The notes: generated from the sequence alone by a model not told the origin. 10,916 nucleotides of DNA from an uncultured Leptolyngbya sp. (GCA_937899365.1 CALBPH010000848.1:1-10916), one strand, 5' to 3'. Positions 1-7,681 are shown, numbered from the stretch's first letter. Program-made: numbers and translations.

Positions 1-266
1 AGCGACGCTAGTCGGGTCACATGGGGCACAAAGCTTACAACAAAACAGAAAACTCACAAAAAAACCTCGTTGCCACAGTTGCCCAATACCTTTTGTTTTC
101 TCGGAACTATGGCTTGGTCACTCGTAACTTAACCGGGGTCAACGAGGTCGAAATATTAAAATACAACTCCTCGGATTTCGTTCACGCTGTCTGTATCGGA
201 GACGTGATGAAATGCAATATTATGTAGCAATAGATACATAATATTGTGCTGCCCGTAGTCCGTGTC
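1..266. other. Window edge and intergenic sequence without a supported gene
   Basis: Apart from the inverted repeat at 215-246 nothing here is convincing. A 68-codon plus-strand reading frame starts at 21. It has no Shine-Dalgarno sequence, no recognisable domain, and ends inside the hairpin arm, so I do not call it a gene. Confidence 0.5.
215..246. repeat. Perfect 12-bp inverted repeat downstream of sbcC (possible terminator)
   Basis: The arms CAATATTATGTA (215-226) and TACATAATATTG (235-246) are perfectly complementary across an 8-nt loop. Two G-T pairs could extend the stem. It starts about 20 bases beyond the stop codon of the minus-strand sbcC gene, where a transcription terminator would be expected. 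The stem is AT-rich and no clear U-run follows on the minus strand, so a classical intrinsic terminator is not proven. A protein-binding palindrome is the alternative. Confidence 0.55.
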
Positions 267-3248
267 CTAGGCCGATAGTCGAAGCCGTGATCCTTGCTCT
301 GTTTTGACCACATCAATGCGAGTCTGGAATGCTTCGCGGAAGTGGGGCATGTGGGTTACGGCTAAAATGCAGGCAAAATCGGGTGCGATCGCAGTTATCG
401 CCGCCACCAACCGGTCGCATCCAGCCTGATCCTGGGTACCAAATCCCTCATCAATGATCAACATCTGTAGCGCCAGCCCCGAACGCTGGGCTAGCAACCG
501 GGCCAGGGCCAGTCGAATGGCAAAGTTTACCCGAAAGGCCTCCCCACCGGAGTAGGTTTCATAGGCGCGGGTGCCCTGGGTATCGGCAATCAAAATATCC
601 AGGGTGTCGATCAGTTTTTTGCGACCCGAACGCTGGGTAACAAACTGCACGTGCAGCTGGTGGGCACTCAGGCGACCCAGAATCTGGTTGGTTTCTGCCT
701 CCAGCTGGGGCAGCAGATTTTCAATCATCAGGGCCTGAATGCCGTTTTTACCAAAGGCTTGCTGCAGTTCCTGGTGAACCCTGAGCTGATGCTGCTGGCT
801 GTGAAGCTGCTGACGCTGCTGGTCTACCTGCTGCTGAAGGGTATCTAACTGTTGCAGCTGCTGGTCTAAATGCCCCAGCTGAGGCAGCTGCTGGGCCCGC
901 TGGGGTTGCAACTCAGCCAGCCGGGTCTCCATCTGCTGTATTTGGTCTGTAACATCGGGGGGCAGATCGACTTCAGCCGCAGCAATTTGTTGGTTGAGAC
1001 TGTTGTGTTGCTGCTGTTGCTCGGTCTGGGCCAGGGTCAACTCATCCCGTCGCTGCTCTAGCTCGGGCAGCGTGGCCCGAGCCTGTTGCAGGGTGTGATA
1101 TCGCAGCTGCCAGGGCTGTAGGTCCTGGAGCTGGGCCCGCAGCCGTTGGTGGTGCTCGGGCTGGTAGTCCAGCTCTGCCAGGGTGGCCTCCACCTGCAGC
1201 AGTTCGTCAGAGGGCTGTTGGTCAAAGGTTTGCAGCTGCGATCGCAACTCTCCTAATTCCGTTTCTACACCAGGACGTTCTGCCAGTAGCCGGGCCAATC
1301 GACGCTCAGCCTGGGCCAGTTCAGCATGCTTAAACTCGGCCCAGCGCAGCTTTTCCACCTGATTGCGGGCCAGGGCATGGTCCCGTTCGTCATAGTTTAA
1401 CCGAGTCAACTGGGTTTCTAGCTGTTGATACTCCCTATGCAGATCCGTAGCATAGTCTTCTGACTCTAAACATTGTTCCAAATGGTGTCGCTCTTGTTCT
1501 AGCGCTTCTAACTGGGTAGTCGCCTCTGTGGAAGAGGCCAGCTGAGCCTGAAGTCCTCCCTGCTCTTGAAGTACGGCACCATACTGTTCCAACTCTGTTT
1601 CCAGTTCTCGATATTCGCGCCGCAGTACCTGAATCTCTCGCTGAGACGTGGTTAACTGTTCTCGAATCACCCAAATTCGCTGTTGTAGCGTGTCTCGTTC
1701 CCGCTGGAGCTGGACCATGACCTCAGGACCGTGATCTGCTAGAACCTGATCGCACAGCGGGCAGTGGGCATCAGGCTGCCCCAGCAGGGCCAGACGCTGG
1801 TCCAGCTGGATCAGCTGCTGTTCATTTTGCCGCTGCTCGGTTTGGAGCTGGGCCATAAAGTCTCGCCGTTCCTGACCCTTTTGGCGCACCTGGGCCTGAT
1901 AGGCTCGCCGCTGCTCCAGGTAGGCGAGCTGATGCTCTACTTTGACCAGGGTTTGGCGTAACTCGGGTCGTCGTTGGGTGGTCAGGGTGGCCTGGGTTTG
2001 ACTGATGGCGTCTAACCGCGCTTCTAATCGGGCTGACGCTTGTTTTAGCCGGGTGTGGAGCTGCTGACGCCGCTGCTGTAGCGGTGTAACCTCAATCTGC
2101 CGCTGGTCCAATCGGCGAAGCTGCTGGCGCGCCGCCTGAAGCTGCTCCAGGGTGGCGTCTACGGTTGCCCGCTGGCTATTAATTTGCGTCAGTTCTGCAA
2201 TGGTCTCATCCAGGGAGGTTAGCCTGAGCTGTGCTTGGGTGATGTGGGTCTGCAGTGCCCCCCGCTGTTCCTGCCGCTGGGTCTGGAGCTGTGTCCGTAA
2301 AGCCTGGGCCTGCTGGTATTGCTGCCATCGCTGGCCATACTCCGCTTCTAAGTGCCGTAGCTGCTGCAGCTGTCCATGGCCAGATTCAATTTCGGTGGCC
2401 GCGGTTAACTCCCGTTGAAGAGACTGACACTGCTGCTGCAGTCGTTCCAGCTCCGTTGCCCGCTGCTGCTGACTCTGCTGCAAATGTTGTTGCTGTTGAC
2501 GCGCCGCCTCGATTGCCCGCTGCTGCTGCTGTCGTTGCTGTTGCTGCTGCTGTAGCCGCTCGCGCTGCTGCAGTGCGGCTTGCTGCTGCTGCTGGGTGTG
2601 CTGGGTTTGTTCCTCTAGGGTGCGATGGTGGGTTGCGATCGCACTGCGCTGCGCCACCTGCTCCTCTGCCTGGGCCAGCGCCACCCCCAACACTTTAATC
2701 TCAGCCTGATAATTCCGTGCCCGCTCCCGCGCCTTCTCCACCAAACGATCATATTGGCTCAGCTTCATCAGATCGGCCAAAATCTGTTTGCGTTCACCGG
2801 GACGCTTTAACATAAACTCATCCGCGCGCCCCTGACGTAGATAGGCCGAATGGACAAATGTCTCATAGTCCACTTTTAAGTGTTGAATAATCAGCTGCTG
2901 TGTCGCCCGCACCCCCCGCTGAGTCAGCGTCCGAAACCCAGTCAGCGTTTGGATCTGAAACTCTAGAAAACAACCCTGCTTCCGTCTGCGCCCACGTAAA
3001 ATTCGATATACCTGCCCCTGGTGTTCAAAGACAAACTCCACCTTGACCTCTTTTGCCCCAAGGTGAATGACATCATCATCGGTGGCGACTCGACTATGCC
3101 CCCACACCACCCAGGCCATTGCCTCCAACAGCGATGACTTGCCTGCCCCGTTGGGCCCACAAATACAAGCCACATGCAACCCCGCAAAATCGAGGGTAAC
3201 CTCTCGATAGCTCAAAAAATTAGTCAGGGTTAATCGCTTCGGAATCAT
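267..3248 (-). CDS. sbcC: Exonuclease subunit SbcC (Rad50-type SMC-like ATPase)
   Basis: This is the ATPase half of the SbcCD (bacterial Mre11-Rad50) complex, which opens DNA hairpins and trims blocked double-strand ends. The 993 residues are near the usual family length. The Walker A motif GPNGAGKSS is at 31-39. Long coiled coils fill the middle, with the zinc hook C496-P-L-C499 at the exact centre, where two molecules dimerise. The C-terminal lobe carries the signature SGGE from 900, Walker B LIIDE ending at D933-E934, and the switch His at 966. All key residues are present, so the gene looks functional. The first coiled-coil arm (about 200-275) is extremely Gln-rich. The ATG at 3248 is preceded by GGAAAG at a suitable distance. 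No sbcD, the usual partner nuclease gene, is adjacent; it must be elsewhere or outside the window. The family call is very secure. Confidence 0.96.
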   Translation of the reverse strand: MIPKRLTLTNFLSYREVTLDFAGLHVACICGPNGAGKSSLLEAMAWVVWGHSRVATDDDVIHLGAKEVKVEFVFEHQGQVYRILRGRRRKQGCFLEFQIQTLTGFRTLTQRGVRATQQLIIQHLKVDYETFVHSAYLRQGRADEFMLKRPGERKQILADLMKLSQYDRLVEKARERARNYQAEIKVLGVALAQAEEQVAQRSAIATHHRTLEEQTQHTQQQQQAALQQRERLQQQQQQRQQQQRAIEAARQQQQHLQQSQQQRATELERLQQQCQSLQRELTAATEIESGHGQLQQLRHLEAEYGQRWQQYQQAQALRTQLQTQRQEQRGALQTHITQAQLRLTSLDETIAELTQINSQRATVDATLEQLQAARQQLRRLDQRQIEVTPLQQRRQQLHTRLKQASARLEARLDAISQTQATLTTQRRPELRQTLVKVEHQLAYLEQRRAYQAQVRQKGQERRDFMAQLQTEQRQNEQQLIQLDQRLALLGQPDAHCPLCDQVLADHGPEVMVQLQRERDTLQQRIWVIREQLTTSQREIQVLRREYRELETELEQYGAVLQEQGGLQAQLASSTEATTQLEALEQERHHLEQCLESEDYATDLHREYQQLETQLTRLNYDERDHALARNQVEKLRWAEFKHAELAQAERRLARLLAERPGVETELGELRSQLQTFDQQPSDELLQVEATLAELDYQPEHHQRLRAQLQDLQPWQLRYHTLQQARATLPELEQRRDELTLAQTEQQQQHNSLNQQIAAAEVDLPPDVTDQIQQMETRLAELQPQRAQQLPQLGHLDQQLQQLDTLQQQVDQQRQQLHSQQHQLRVHQELQQAFGKNGIQALMIENLLPQLEAETNQILGRLSAHQLHVQFVTQRSGRKKLIDTLDILIADTQGTRAYETYSGGEAFRVNFAIRLALARLLAQRSGLALQMLIIDEGFGTQDQAGCDRLVAAITAIAPDFACILAVTHMPHFREAFQTRIDVVKTEQGSRLRLSA
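385..392. repeat. HIP1 palindrome GCGATCGC (one of four)
   Basis: The octamer GCGATCGC is the highly iterated palindrome typical of many cyanobacterial genomes. Exact copies are at 385-392, 1238-1245, 2635-2642 and 6364-6371. All four lie inside coding sequence (three in sbcC, one in the 1008-residue gene). An 8-mer would be expected about once in 65 kb by chance, so four in 10.9 kb supports a cyanobacterial host. Confidence 0.9.
2402..2640. repeat. CTG/CAG-rich low-complexity tract inside sbcC
   Basis: The plus strand is crowded with CTG and TTG triplets (CAG/CAA on the coding strand), densest at about 2518-2600. They encode poly-Gln runs of up to about six residues, broken by Arg, Leu and Ala, in the first coiled-coil arm of SbcC. 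The heptad spacing is largely kept, so the tract is compatible with a working coiled coil. It is an interrupted triplet repeat, not a pure one. Confidence 0.75.
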
Positions 3249-3541
3249 GTCATAGCTTTCCAGCTTACGACTACCATAGCAAGTACATACGATCTTTAGT
3301 ACTCACGATCTAATTTTTAAATAGCTAACGATCCCATCGATCTGGTTTGCTTATATCGCGACACAATTTCGTTTTTATCCTTAAGAAGGATTATTTTGAC
3401 GCCAAAATCGCCATATATTACACCAGAGTCAGTAAATATACTCAAGGTAGTTCAAACTTAACCCGGTAATTAGAGGACTTTATCTATCCTTAAACCTAAG
3501 CTTGTAGTTTTTTCACTGGCAGATTGCAGGAGTCTGAAATC
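3249..3541. promoter_or_regulatory. Divergent intergenic region between sbcC and the DUF4912 operon
   Basis: Both flanking genes read outward, so their promoters should lie here. I see three direct ACGATC copies in front of sbcC (3289, 3305 and 3328). A small hairpin ATCCTT-AAG-AAGGAT lies at 3377-3391. A good minus-10-like TATACT is at 3437-3442, facing the downstream operon, without a matching minus-35; it would give a leader of about 90 nt. The promoter assignment is tentative because several AT-rich hexamers could serve. No riboswitch was recognised. Confidence 0.35.
3528..3532 (+). promoter_or_regulatory. Shine-Dalgarno AGGAG that sets the start at 3542
   Basis: AGGAG lies 9 nt before ATG 3542. 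An upstream in-frame TTG at 3524 would put this sequence inside the gene and has no ribosome-binding site of its own, so the ATG is preferred. Confidence 0.75.
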
Positions 3542-3934
3542 ATGGAAAGCGGCGTAGTTGCAGATCTCAAGGTCCATAGTCAACACAACTGTTATCGGCT
3601 CAGCCCTGAGCAAATGAATGCCATTCAGGATAAAAGCGTTTCAGTTGAGCTAACTCCTGGCACCAATGTTGTCAAGCTTTGCAAAAGCGATGTTGCCTAC
3701 ACCACTGGCACCGGCGCTAAGGCAGAACCGTGGGTTTTGTTGTGGATTTACGGTGGCAAAGTGGTTAACAAAAAGACCAATGTCGAAGTTGTCGCCACTT
3801 GGGCGTCTTTAAATGGTTATGACGATTCCCTAACCATGGATGTGATTGAGCCCGCCACCCTCTGCGCTTTCTTGTTTGATACCAATACCGGTAATCACAG
3901 CGGTGAACTCACCTTGTCTGTTACTACGAGGTAG
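3542..3934 (+). CDS. Protein of unknown family, free copy of the C-terminal domain of the next gene
   Basis: I do not recognise a named family. The 130 residues have no signal peptide and no membrane segment, so the product should be cytosolic. The whole length aligns with residues about 883-1008 of the next protein. Shared blocks are K-V-H-S near the start, W/F-V-L-L-W-I-x-G-G, T-W-x-x-L-N-G-Y-D-D, E-P-A-T-L-C-A-F, D-T, and a closing S-G-E-x-T-L-S-V. The alternation of short hydrophobic stretches suggests an all-beta sandwich (inference). The ending, D-T-x(3-4)-H/N-S-G-E, loosely recalls the calcium-binding C-terminal strand of LecA-type lectins, but this is only a resemblance. The gene is first in a same-strand set of three, with 55 bp to the next start and no terminator between. 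Duplication followed by fusion, or the reverse, explains the pair. Confidence 0.85.
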   Translation: MESGVVADLKVHSQHNCYRLSPEQMNAIQDKSVSVELTPGTNVVKLCKSDVAYTTGTGAKAEPWVLLWIYGGKVVNKKTNVEVVATWASLNGYDDSLTMDVIEPATLCAFLFDTNTGNHSGELTLSVTTR

Positions 3935-3989
3935 TCATTAACAGCCGCCAAGCCCCTCGCCCACACCCTACGCATTTTGGACCAGAATC

Positions 3990-6900
3990 GTGTATCGAAA
4001 GATGTCTTTGATCAAATTTGCTGCCCTTGCCCTTGCGGCGGCTACAGTCTCTCAAGTGTCCGGTGCGAACTTCTCTCGCCATGCGTTAGCCCAGTCGTCT
4101 GGAGAGACTCCTGAAACTTTCCCCATTCCCGGTTCGCTACCGGATGGCACCACCCTAACGGTGGATGGTTCCACCAGCATGCGTTTCACAAACGAAGATC
4201 TAAAAGATCGGTTTGAAGAACAGTATGCCAATGTTGATATTGAGCTAGATGCCAGCCGTACAGATCAGGCCTTTGAGGCACTCATTGAGGGTGATATCGA
4301 TCTGCTGGCGACGGGTCGTCCCCTAACTGACGACGAGAAGGCTCAAGGTGTGGTGGAAGTCCCCCTTGAACAGCGTGAGAAGCTGGCAATTATTGTCGGA
4401 CCAGACAACTCTTTTGACGGCGATCTCACCTTTGATCAGTTTGCTCGTATTTTTCGAGGTGAGATTACCAACTGGTCTGAGGTGGGTGGAGAGGATTTGG
4501 CCATTCGTTTGGTTGATCGCCCCGACTATAGCGATACACGACGGGCCTTAAGTACCTACAAAGTCTTTGAAGATAAGCCGTTTGCAACCGGTACCACAGC
4601 TGACCCCATTGCCGATGACGAAACCGATAGCGTGGTCACAGCCCTGGGCAATGATGGGATTGGTTATGCCGTTGTCTCCCAGGTAAGTGAGCGCAATGAT
4701 ACACGCATCATCCCCATGCACCAAACCTTACCGGCCGATGCCCGTTACCCCTACTCTCAATACCGTGCCTATGTTTATAAAGAAGGGGCAGGTGCCGCAG
4801 TCCTGGCCTTTTTAGGGTTCGCTACAACAGAACCGGGGCAAGAGGTCCTAGGGACAGAAGCGGTAACTGCAGCGCCTGCCACCACCACTGGTGCTGATGC
4901 ATCTACCGCTGATGCATCTGGCACGGCTGATGCCCTCGGTGCCGCTGGTACCGCTGGCAGTGAGAGTGCACCCGCAACAGCCGCTGACGACTCACCCGCA
5001 ACAGCCACTGCCCCTGCTGAGAGTCCTGCGCCAGCAGGGGCCACAGAGGTAACAGAAGATCCAGCAGCGGGTGCCGCAGCGGGTGCTACAGAAACAGCGG
5101 GCAGAGGGGGATTTCCCTTCTGGCTGTTGCCATTACTGGCAATTCCCCTGCTAGGGGCTCTACTGTGGTGGTTGCTTAAAGGGGGCGGTGCGGCTGGTGG
5201 TGCGGTAGCAGGCGGTGCGACGGCACCAGCGGCGGCTCCGGTGGCAGCTGGTGCCGTGGCGACAGCGCAGCCCCGATTGGTGATTACCCCCCGCGATTGC
5301 CGTAACGCCTATGCTTATTGGGAAATTCCCCAGGATCGGCTGACGGAGGTCAAGCGCCAGGGGGGAGAAACCATGATGGTGCGTCTTTATGATGTGACGG
5401 GCCGTAGCAAAAACGCGCCCTTACCGTCGGCTACCGCTGAATTTCCCTGTATAGAGTCAAACCCTGATCTCCATTTCCCTATTGCCGTAGACGATCGCAG
5501 CTACTGCGCAGAGGTGGGATATCTGAGTGCCGATAACCAGTGGCTACCCATCACTAAATCTGATCAGGTGCGGGTACCGGTATGTCCCAAGGAGCTGCCA
5601 GCCGCAGCTGCTCCAGCTGCCGCCAAAGGTCCCGCTGCGGCCGCCGCCCTTGGAGGTGCTGCCCTGGCAGGAGCGGCAGCCCTGGGTGTTGGCGCTGTCA
5701 AGCTAGCGAGTGGTAAAGCCGCCGATGAGTCAGGCCGTATGGTGCTGACTCCGCTTAATTCCCAGGATGCCTATGCCTATTGGGAAATTCCCCAGGGGCA
5801 GTTGGCCCAAGCCAAGCAGCAGGGTGACGGGACCATGGTGGCCAGACTCTACGATGTTACAGATAGACCTGCCGAGGCGGTGCTACCTGAACCCACCGCT
5901 CAGGTAGACTGCACAGACGCCGATGTAGATACCCATTTTTCAGTGGTTCCAGGGCGAGACTACATCTCAGAAATAGGCTATCAAACTGCGTCTGGTCGTT
6001 GGCTACCCGTGGCTCAATCCAAATCAGTCCGGGTGCCGACGGCGGGTGCTGCTGGCAAAATTCCGGGGGCTGCTGTCTTAGGGGGGGCTGCTGCAATCGC
6101 CACTGGCGCTGCTGCTATAGGGTCCAGCAATACTAACGCCGTAAGCGCCGTCAATGACACCGTAGATCAAAGCCGCATCGTGCTGACGCCCCAGTCTTCC
6201 CAAAAAGCCTATGCCTATTGGGAAGTACCGGCAACGGCGCAGTCGGCGCTCAAAGCTGAGGGTGGCCAAGACTATCAGCTCCGCATCCACGATGTGACTG
6301 ATGTCGATATCAACCGGCAGCCGCCCAACAGTACGTTGAGCTACGATCTGTTAGATTCGGATTGCGATCGCACAGTGCCTCTTCCCCAGGTCCAACGGGA
6401 TTACCTAGCCGAAGTCGGTTATGAAACTGAGTCTGGCGATTGGTTAATGCTGGCCCGGTCAGCCCCAGTTAAGCCAACCATGGGTCTAACAGAGGCAGCC
6501 GCATCTCCCTCAGCCTCAGAACCAATTAACAAAGGCGCAGTCGCTAGGATAGCTGTCGCCGGTGCCGCTGGGGTCATGGGCGCCGCTGGTCGCGCGGCCA
6601 CCGCTGATGCAGCAGAGACAACGGCCCAAGGCTCTGTACAGACTGTTAAAGTCCACAGCCGCAACAACGCTGTCATGTTTACCGAGGAGCAGCTGCGCCA
6701 CATTGAACATGACGTTGCTAGCACCCAACAGCTAGTCCCAGGCGTCTATACACTGCGTCTTCGAGACGGGGTATTTAACTACGACCGTGACGACGCTCAC
6801 CCTGGTGAACCCTTTGTGCTCCTGTGGATTCATGGTGGCACTGTCATCAACCAAAAGACTGGGGTTCCCGTCAGCTCAACCTGGACCACCCTAAACGGGT

Positions 6901-7016
6901 ATGACGATACGCTGATTTTAAATGTTAGGGAACCAGCCACCCTCTGCGCCTTTTTTGTTGATACCTATCCAGATGACAACAGCGGTGAGGTCACCCTTTC
7001 AGTGATCAAGCAGTAA
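3990..7016 (+). CDS. Membrane protein: PstS-like binding domain, TM helix, three DUF4912-like repeats, shared C-terminal domain
   Basis: This 1008-residue multidomain protein is probably a sensor or scaffold rather than a transporter part. The N-terminus (R3, K4, K9, then an Ala/Leu core) is a signal peptide, probably cut after A-L-A near 34. Residues about 55-290 form a PstS-type periplasmic binding domain, with DGSTS at 59-63, FRGEITNWSEVGG at 155-167 and GNDGIGYAVVSQV at 220-232. A Pro/Ala/Thr-rich linker (290-370) leads to a transmembrane helix at about 374-395. Three DUF4912-like modules follow at about 428-530, 582-685 and 728-830. Each has AYAYWE[IV]P, a [RH][IL][YH]DVT block and [AS]E[IV]GY. 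Ala/Gly-rich spacers separate them. Residues 883-1008 match the upstream 130-residue protein. Expected topology is binding domain outside, repeats inside. GTG 3990 is chosen because GGA lies 8 nt upstream; ATG 4002 is the alternative. No pstCAB genes are adjacent. The ligand and function are unknown. Confidence 0.88.
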   Translation: MYRKMSLIKFAALALAAATVSQVSGANFSRHALAQSSGETPETFPIPGSLPDGTTLTVDGSTSMRFTNEDLKDRFEEQYANVDIELDASRTDQAFEALIEGDIDLLATGRPLTDDEKAQGVVEVPLEQREKLAIIVGPDNSFDGDLTFDQFARIFRGEITNWSEVGGEDLAIRLVDRPDYSDTRRALSTYKVFEDKPFATGTTADPIADDETDSVVTALGNDGIGYAVVSQVSERNDTRIIPMHQTLPADARYPYSQYRAYVYKEGAGAAVLAFLGFATTEPGQEVLGTEAVTAAPATTTGADASTADASGTADALGAAGTAGSESAPATAADDSPATATAPAESPAPAGATEVTEDPAAGAAAGATETAGRGGFPFWLLPLLAIPLLGALLWWLLKGGGAAGGAVAGGATAPAAAPVAAGAVATAQPRLVITPRDCRNAYAYWEIPQDRLTEVKRQGGETMMVRLYDVTGRSKNAPLPSATAEFPCIESNPDLHFPIAVDDRSYCAEVGYLSADNQWLPITKSDQVRVPVCPKELPAAAAPAAAKGPAAAAALGGAALAGAAALGVGAVKLASGKAADESGRMVLTPLNSQDAYAYWEIPQGQLAQAKQQGDGTMVARLYDVTDRPAEAVLPEPTAQVDCTDADVDTHFSVVPGRDYISEIGYQTASGRWLPVAQSKSVRVPTAGAAGKIPGAAVLGGAAAIATGAAAIGSSNTNAVSAVNDTVDQSRIVLTPQSSQKAYAYWEVPATAQSALKAEGGQDYQLRIHDVTDVDINRQPPNSTLSYDLLDSDCDRTVPLPQVQRDYLAEVGYETESGDWLMLARSAPVKPTMGLTEAAASPSASEPINKGAVARIAVAGAAGVMGAAGRAATADAAETTAQGSVQTVKVHSRNNAVMFTEEQLRHIEHDVASTQQLVPGVYTLRLRDGVFNYDRDDAHPGEPFVLLWIHGGTVINQKTGVPVSSTWTTLNGYDDTLILNVREPATLCAFFVDTYPDDNSGEVTLSVIKQ
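5268..6480 (+). repeat. Three diverged coding repeats (DUF4912-like modules)
   Basis: Modules start near 5268, 5733 and 6168, each about 300 bp, with spacers of about 150 bp coding for Ala/Gly-rich sequence. The DNA around AYAYWEIP (from about 5308 and 5768) is nearly identical in the first two modules, while the third has diverged more (from about 6207). This points to a more recent duplication or gene conversion between modules 1 and 2. Conserved protein positions include L/I-T-P, A-Y-A-Y-W-E, R/H-L/I-Y/H-D-V-T, and E-V/I-G-Y followed by W-L. Confidence 0.85.
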
Positions 7017-7054
7017 AGTAACCGTCTGTTTTTCAAAGCAATTGAGTCTTTTTT

Positions 7055-7060
7055 GGAGAA
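7055..7060 (+). promoter_or_regulatory. Shine-Dalgarno GGAGAA that sets the start at 7069
   Basis: GGAGAA lies 8 nt before ATG 7069. A TTG 27 bases further upstream (7042) is in frame but would contain this site and has none of its own, so translation from 7069 is preferred. Confidence 0.75.
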
Positions 7061-7068
7061 TTAATTCA

Positions 7069-7581
7069 ATGTTTTTTGAAGTGTTGAGCGCCATCAACGA
7101 CCCCAATCAACAAGCCAGCATCAGCCAATTAGAGCAGGTTACCAAGTCAGTCCAACAACTAGCAGGAAGTCAGGGCGTAAATTCCAACCAAATGCAGTCA
7201 ATGATGACTGTTTTAGGCAGCGCTCTCCAACCCATTTTAAAACAAAAACAATCTCAGTTAGGGGCAGGGCAGCTTGCATCCATGCTAGGCCGCATCAACG
7301 ATCCGTCTGTATTGACATCCATTATCTCCCCACAGATACAGCAACAGCTTGTCCAAGCAGTTGCGCAAAAAACCGGCATGCAGGCATCCATCGCGCAAAC
7401 AATGTTACCTCAGCTATTACCAGTGGTGATGAACCTGTTCAACATGGGCGCACCCACCCCAGGAAGCGTCGGTGGAACCAATTCTCTCCTCAGCACTTTT
7501 CTAGAGGGCAATCGCGCTAGCAACACCGACCTAGGAAATGTCATGAAGTTTGCAGGCCGTTTCCTAAATGCGCCTAATTAG
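7069..7581 (+). CDS. DUF937/YidB-like small protein
   Basis: The 170-residue, Gln-, Met- and Leu-rich helical protein has no signal peptide. Near residues 90-125 a helix-turn-helix-like stretch is followed by M-L-P-Q-L-L-P-V-V-M-N-L-F. This pattern (helix, short turn, then L-P-x-L-L-P-x-V) is typical of DUF937/YidB-like proteins, whose role is poorly known. The family call is by pattern only and moderately sure. A Gly/Ser/Thr-rich loop near 125-140 precedes a short C-terminal helix ending F-A-G-R-F-L. The start lies 52 bp after the stop of the large membrane protein with no terminator between, and a terminator follows its own stop. It is therefore probably the last gene of the operon and may act with the products upstream. 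Confidence 0.78.
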   Translation: MFFEVLSAINDPNQQASISQLEQVTKSVQQLAGSQGVNSNQMQSMMTVLGSALQPILKQKQSQLGAGQLASMLGRINDPSVLTSIISPQIQQQLVQAVAQKTGMQASIAQTMLPQLLPVVMNLFNMGAPTPGSVGGTNSLLSTFLEGNRASNTDLGNVMKFAGRFLNAPN

Positions 7582-7636
7582 CCATAGCCTCAGCGGTTGA
7601 GAGCAGGGATTTTCCACTAATCTAAACCACATATCC

Positions 7637-7681
7637 AAGCCCCCGTCAGCCCGCTATCCTGACAGGGGCTTTAAGCTTTTT
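7637..7681 (+). terminator. Rho-independent-like terminator of the DUF4912 operon
   Basis: The arms at 7637-7649 (AAGCCCCCGTCAG) and 7659-7671 (CTGACAGGGGCTT) pair over 13 positions with one C-A mismatch, closing a 9-nt loop. A run of five T lies at 7677-7681, a few bases beyond the stem. It starts 56 bp after the stop of the 170-residue gene. The T-run is also the left target duplication of the first small mobile element, so that element landed at the base of the terminator. Confidence 0.75.

Noticed and set aside
21..227. 68-codon plus-strand reading frame at the window start
   Set aside because: It has no ribosome-binding site, no domain or compositional support, and its stop lies inside the inverted-repeat arm. 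It is probably a chance frame.
2255..2698. 147-codon plus-strand Ala/Pro-rich frame opposite sbcC
   Set aside because: It is a shadow of the CTG-rich coiled-coil coding region read on the other strand, and the low-complexity composition explains its length.
3990..4860. Calling the N-terminal domain a phosphate transporter component (pstS)
   Set aside because: The domain is fused to a membrane anchor and cytoplasmic modules, and no pstC, pstA or pstB lies nearby, so the transporter gene name would mislead.
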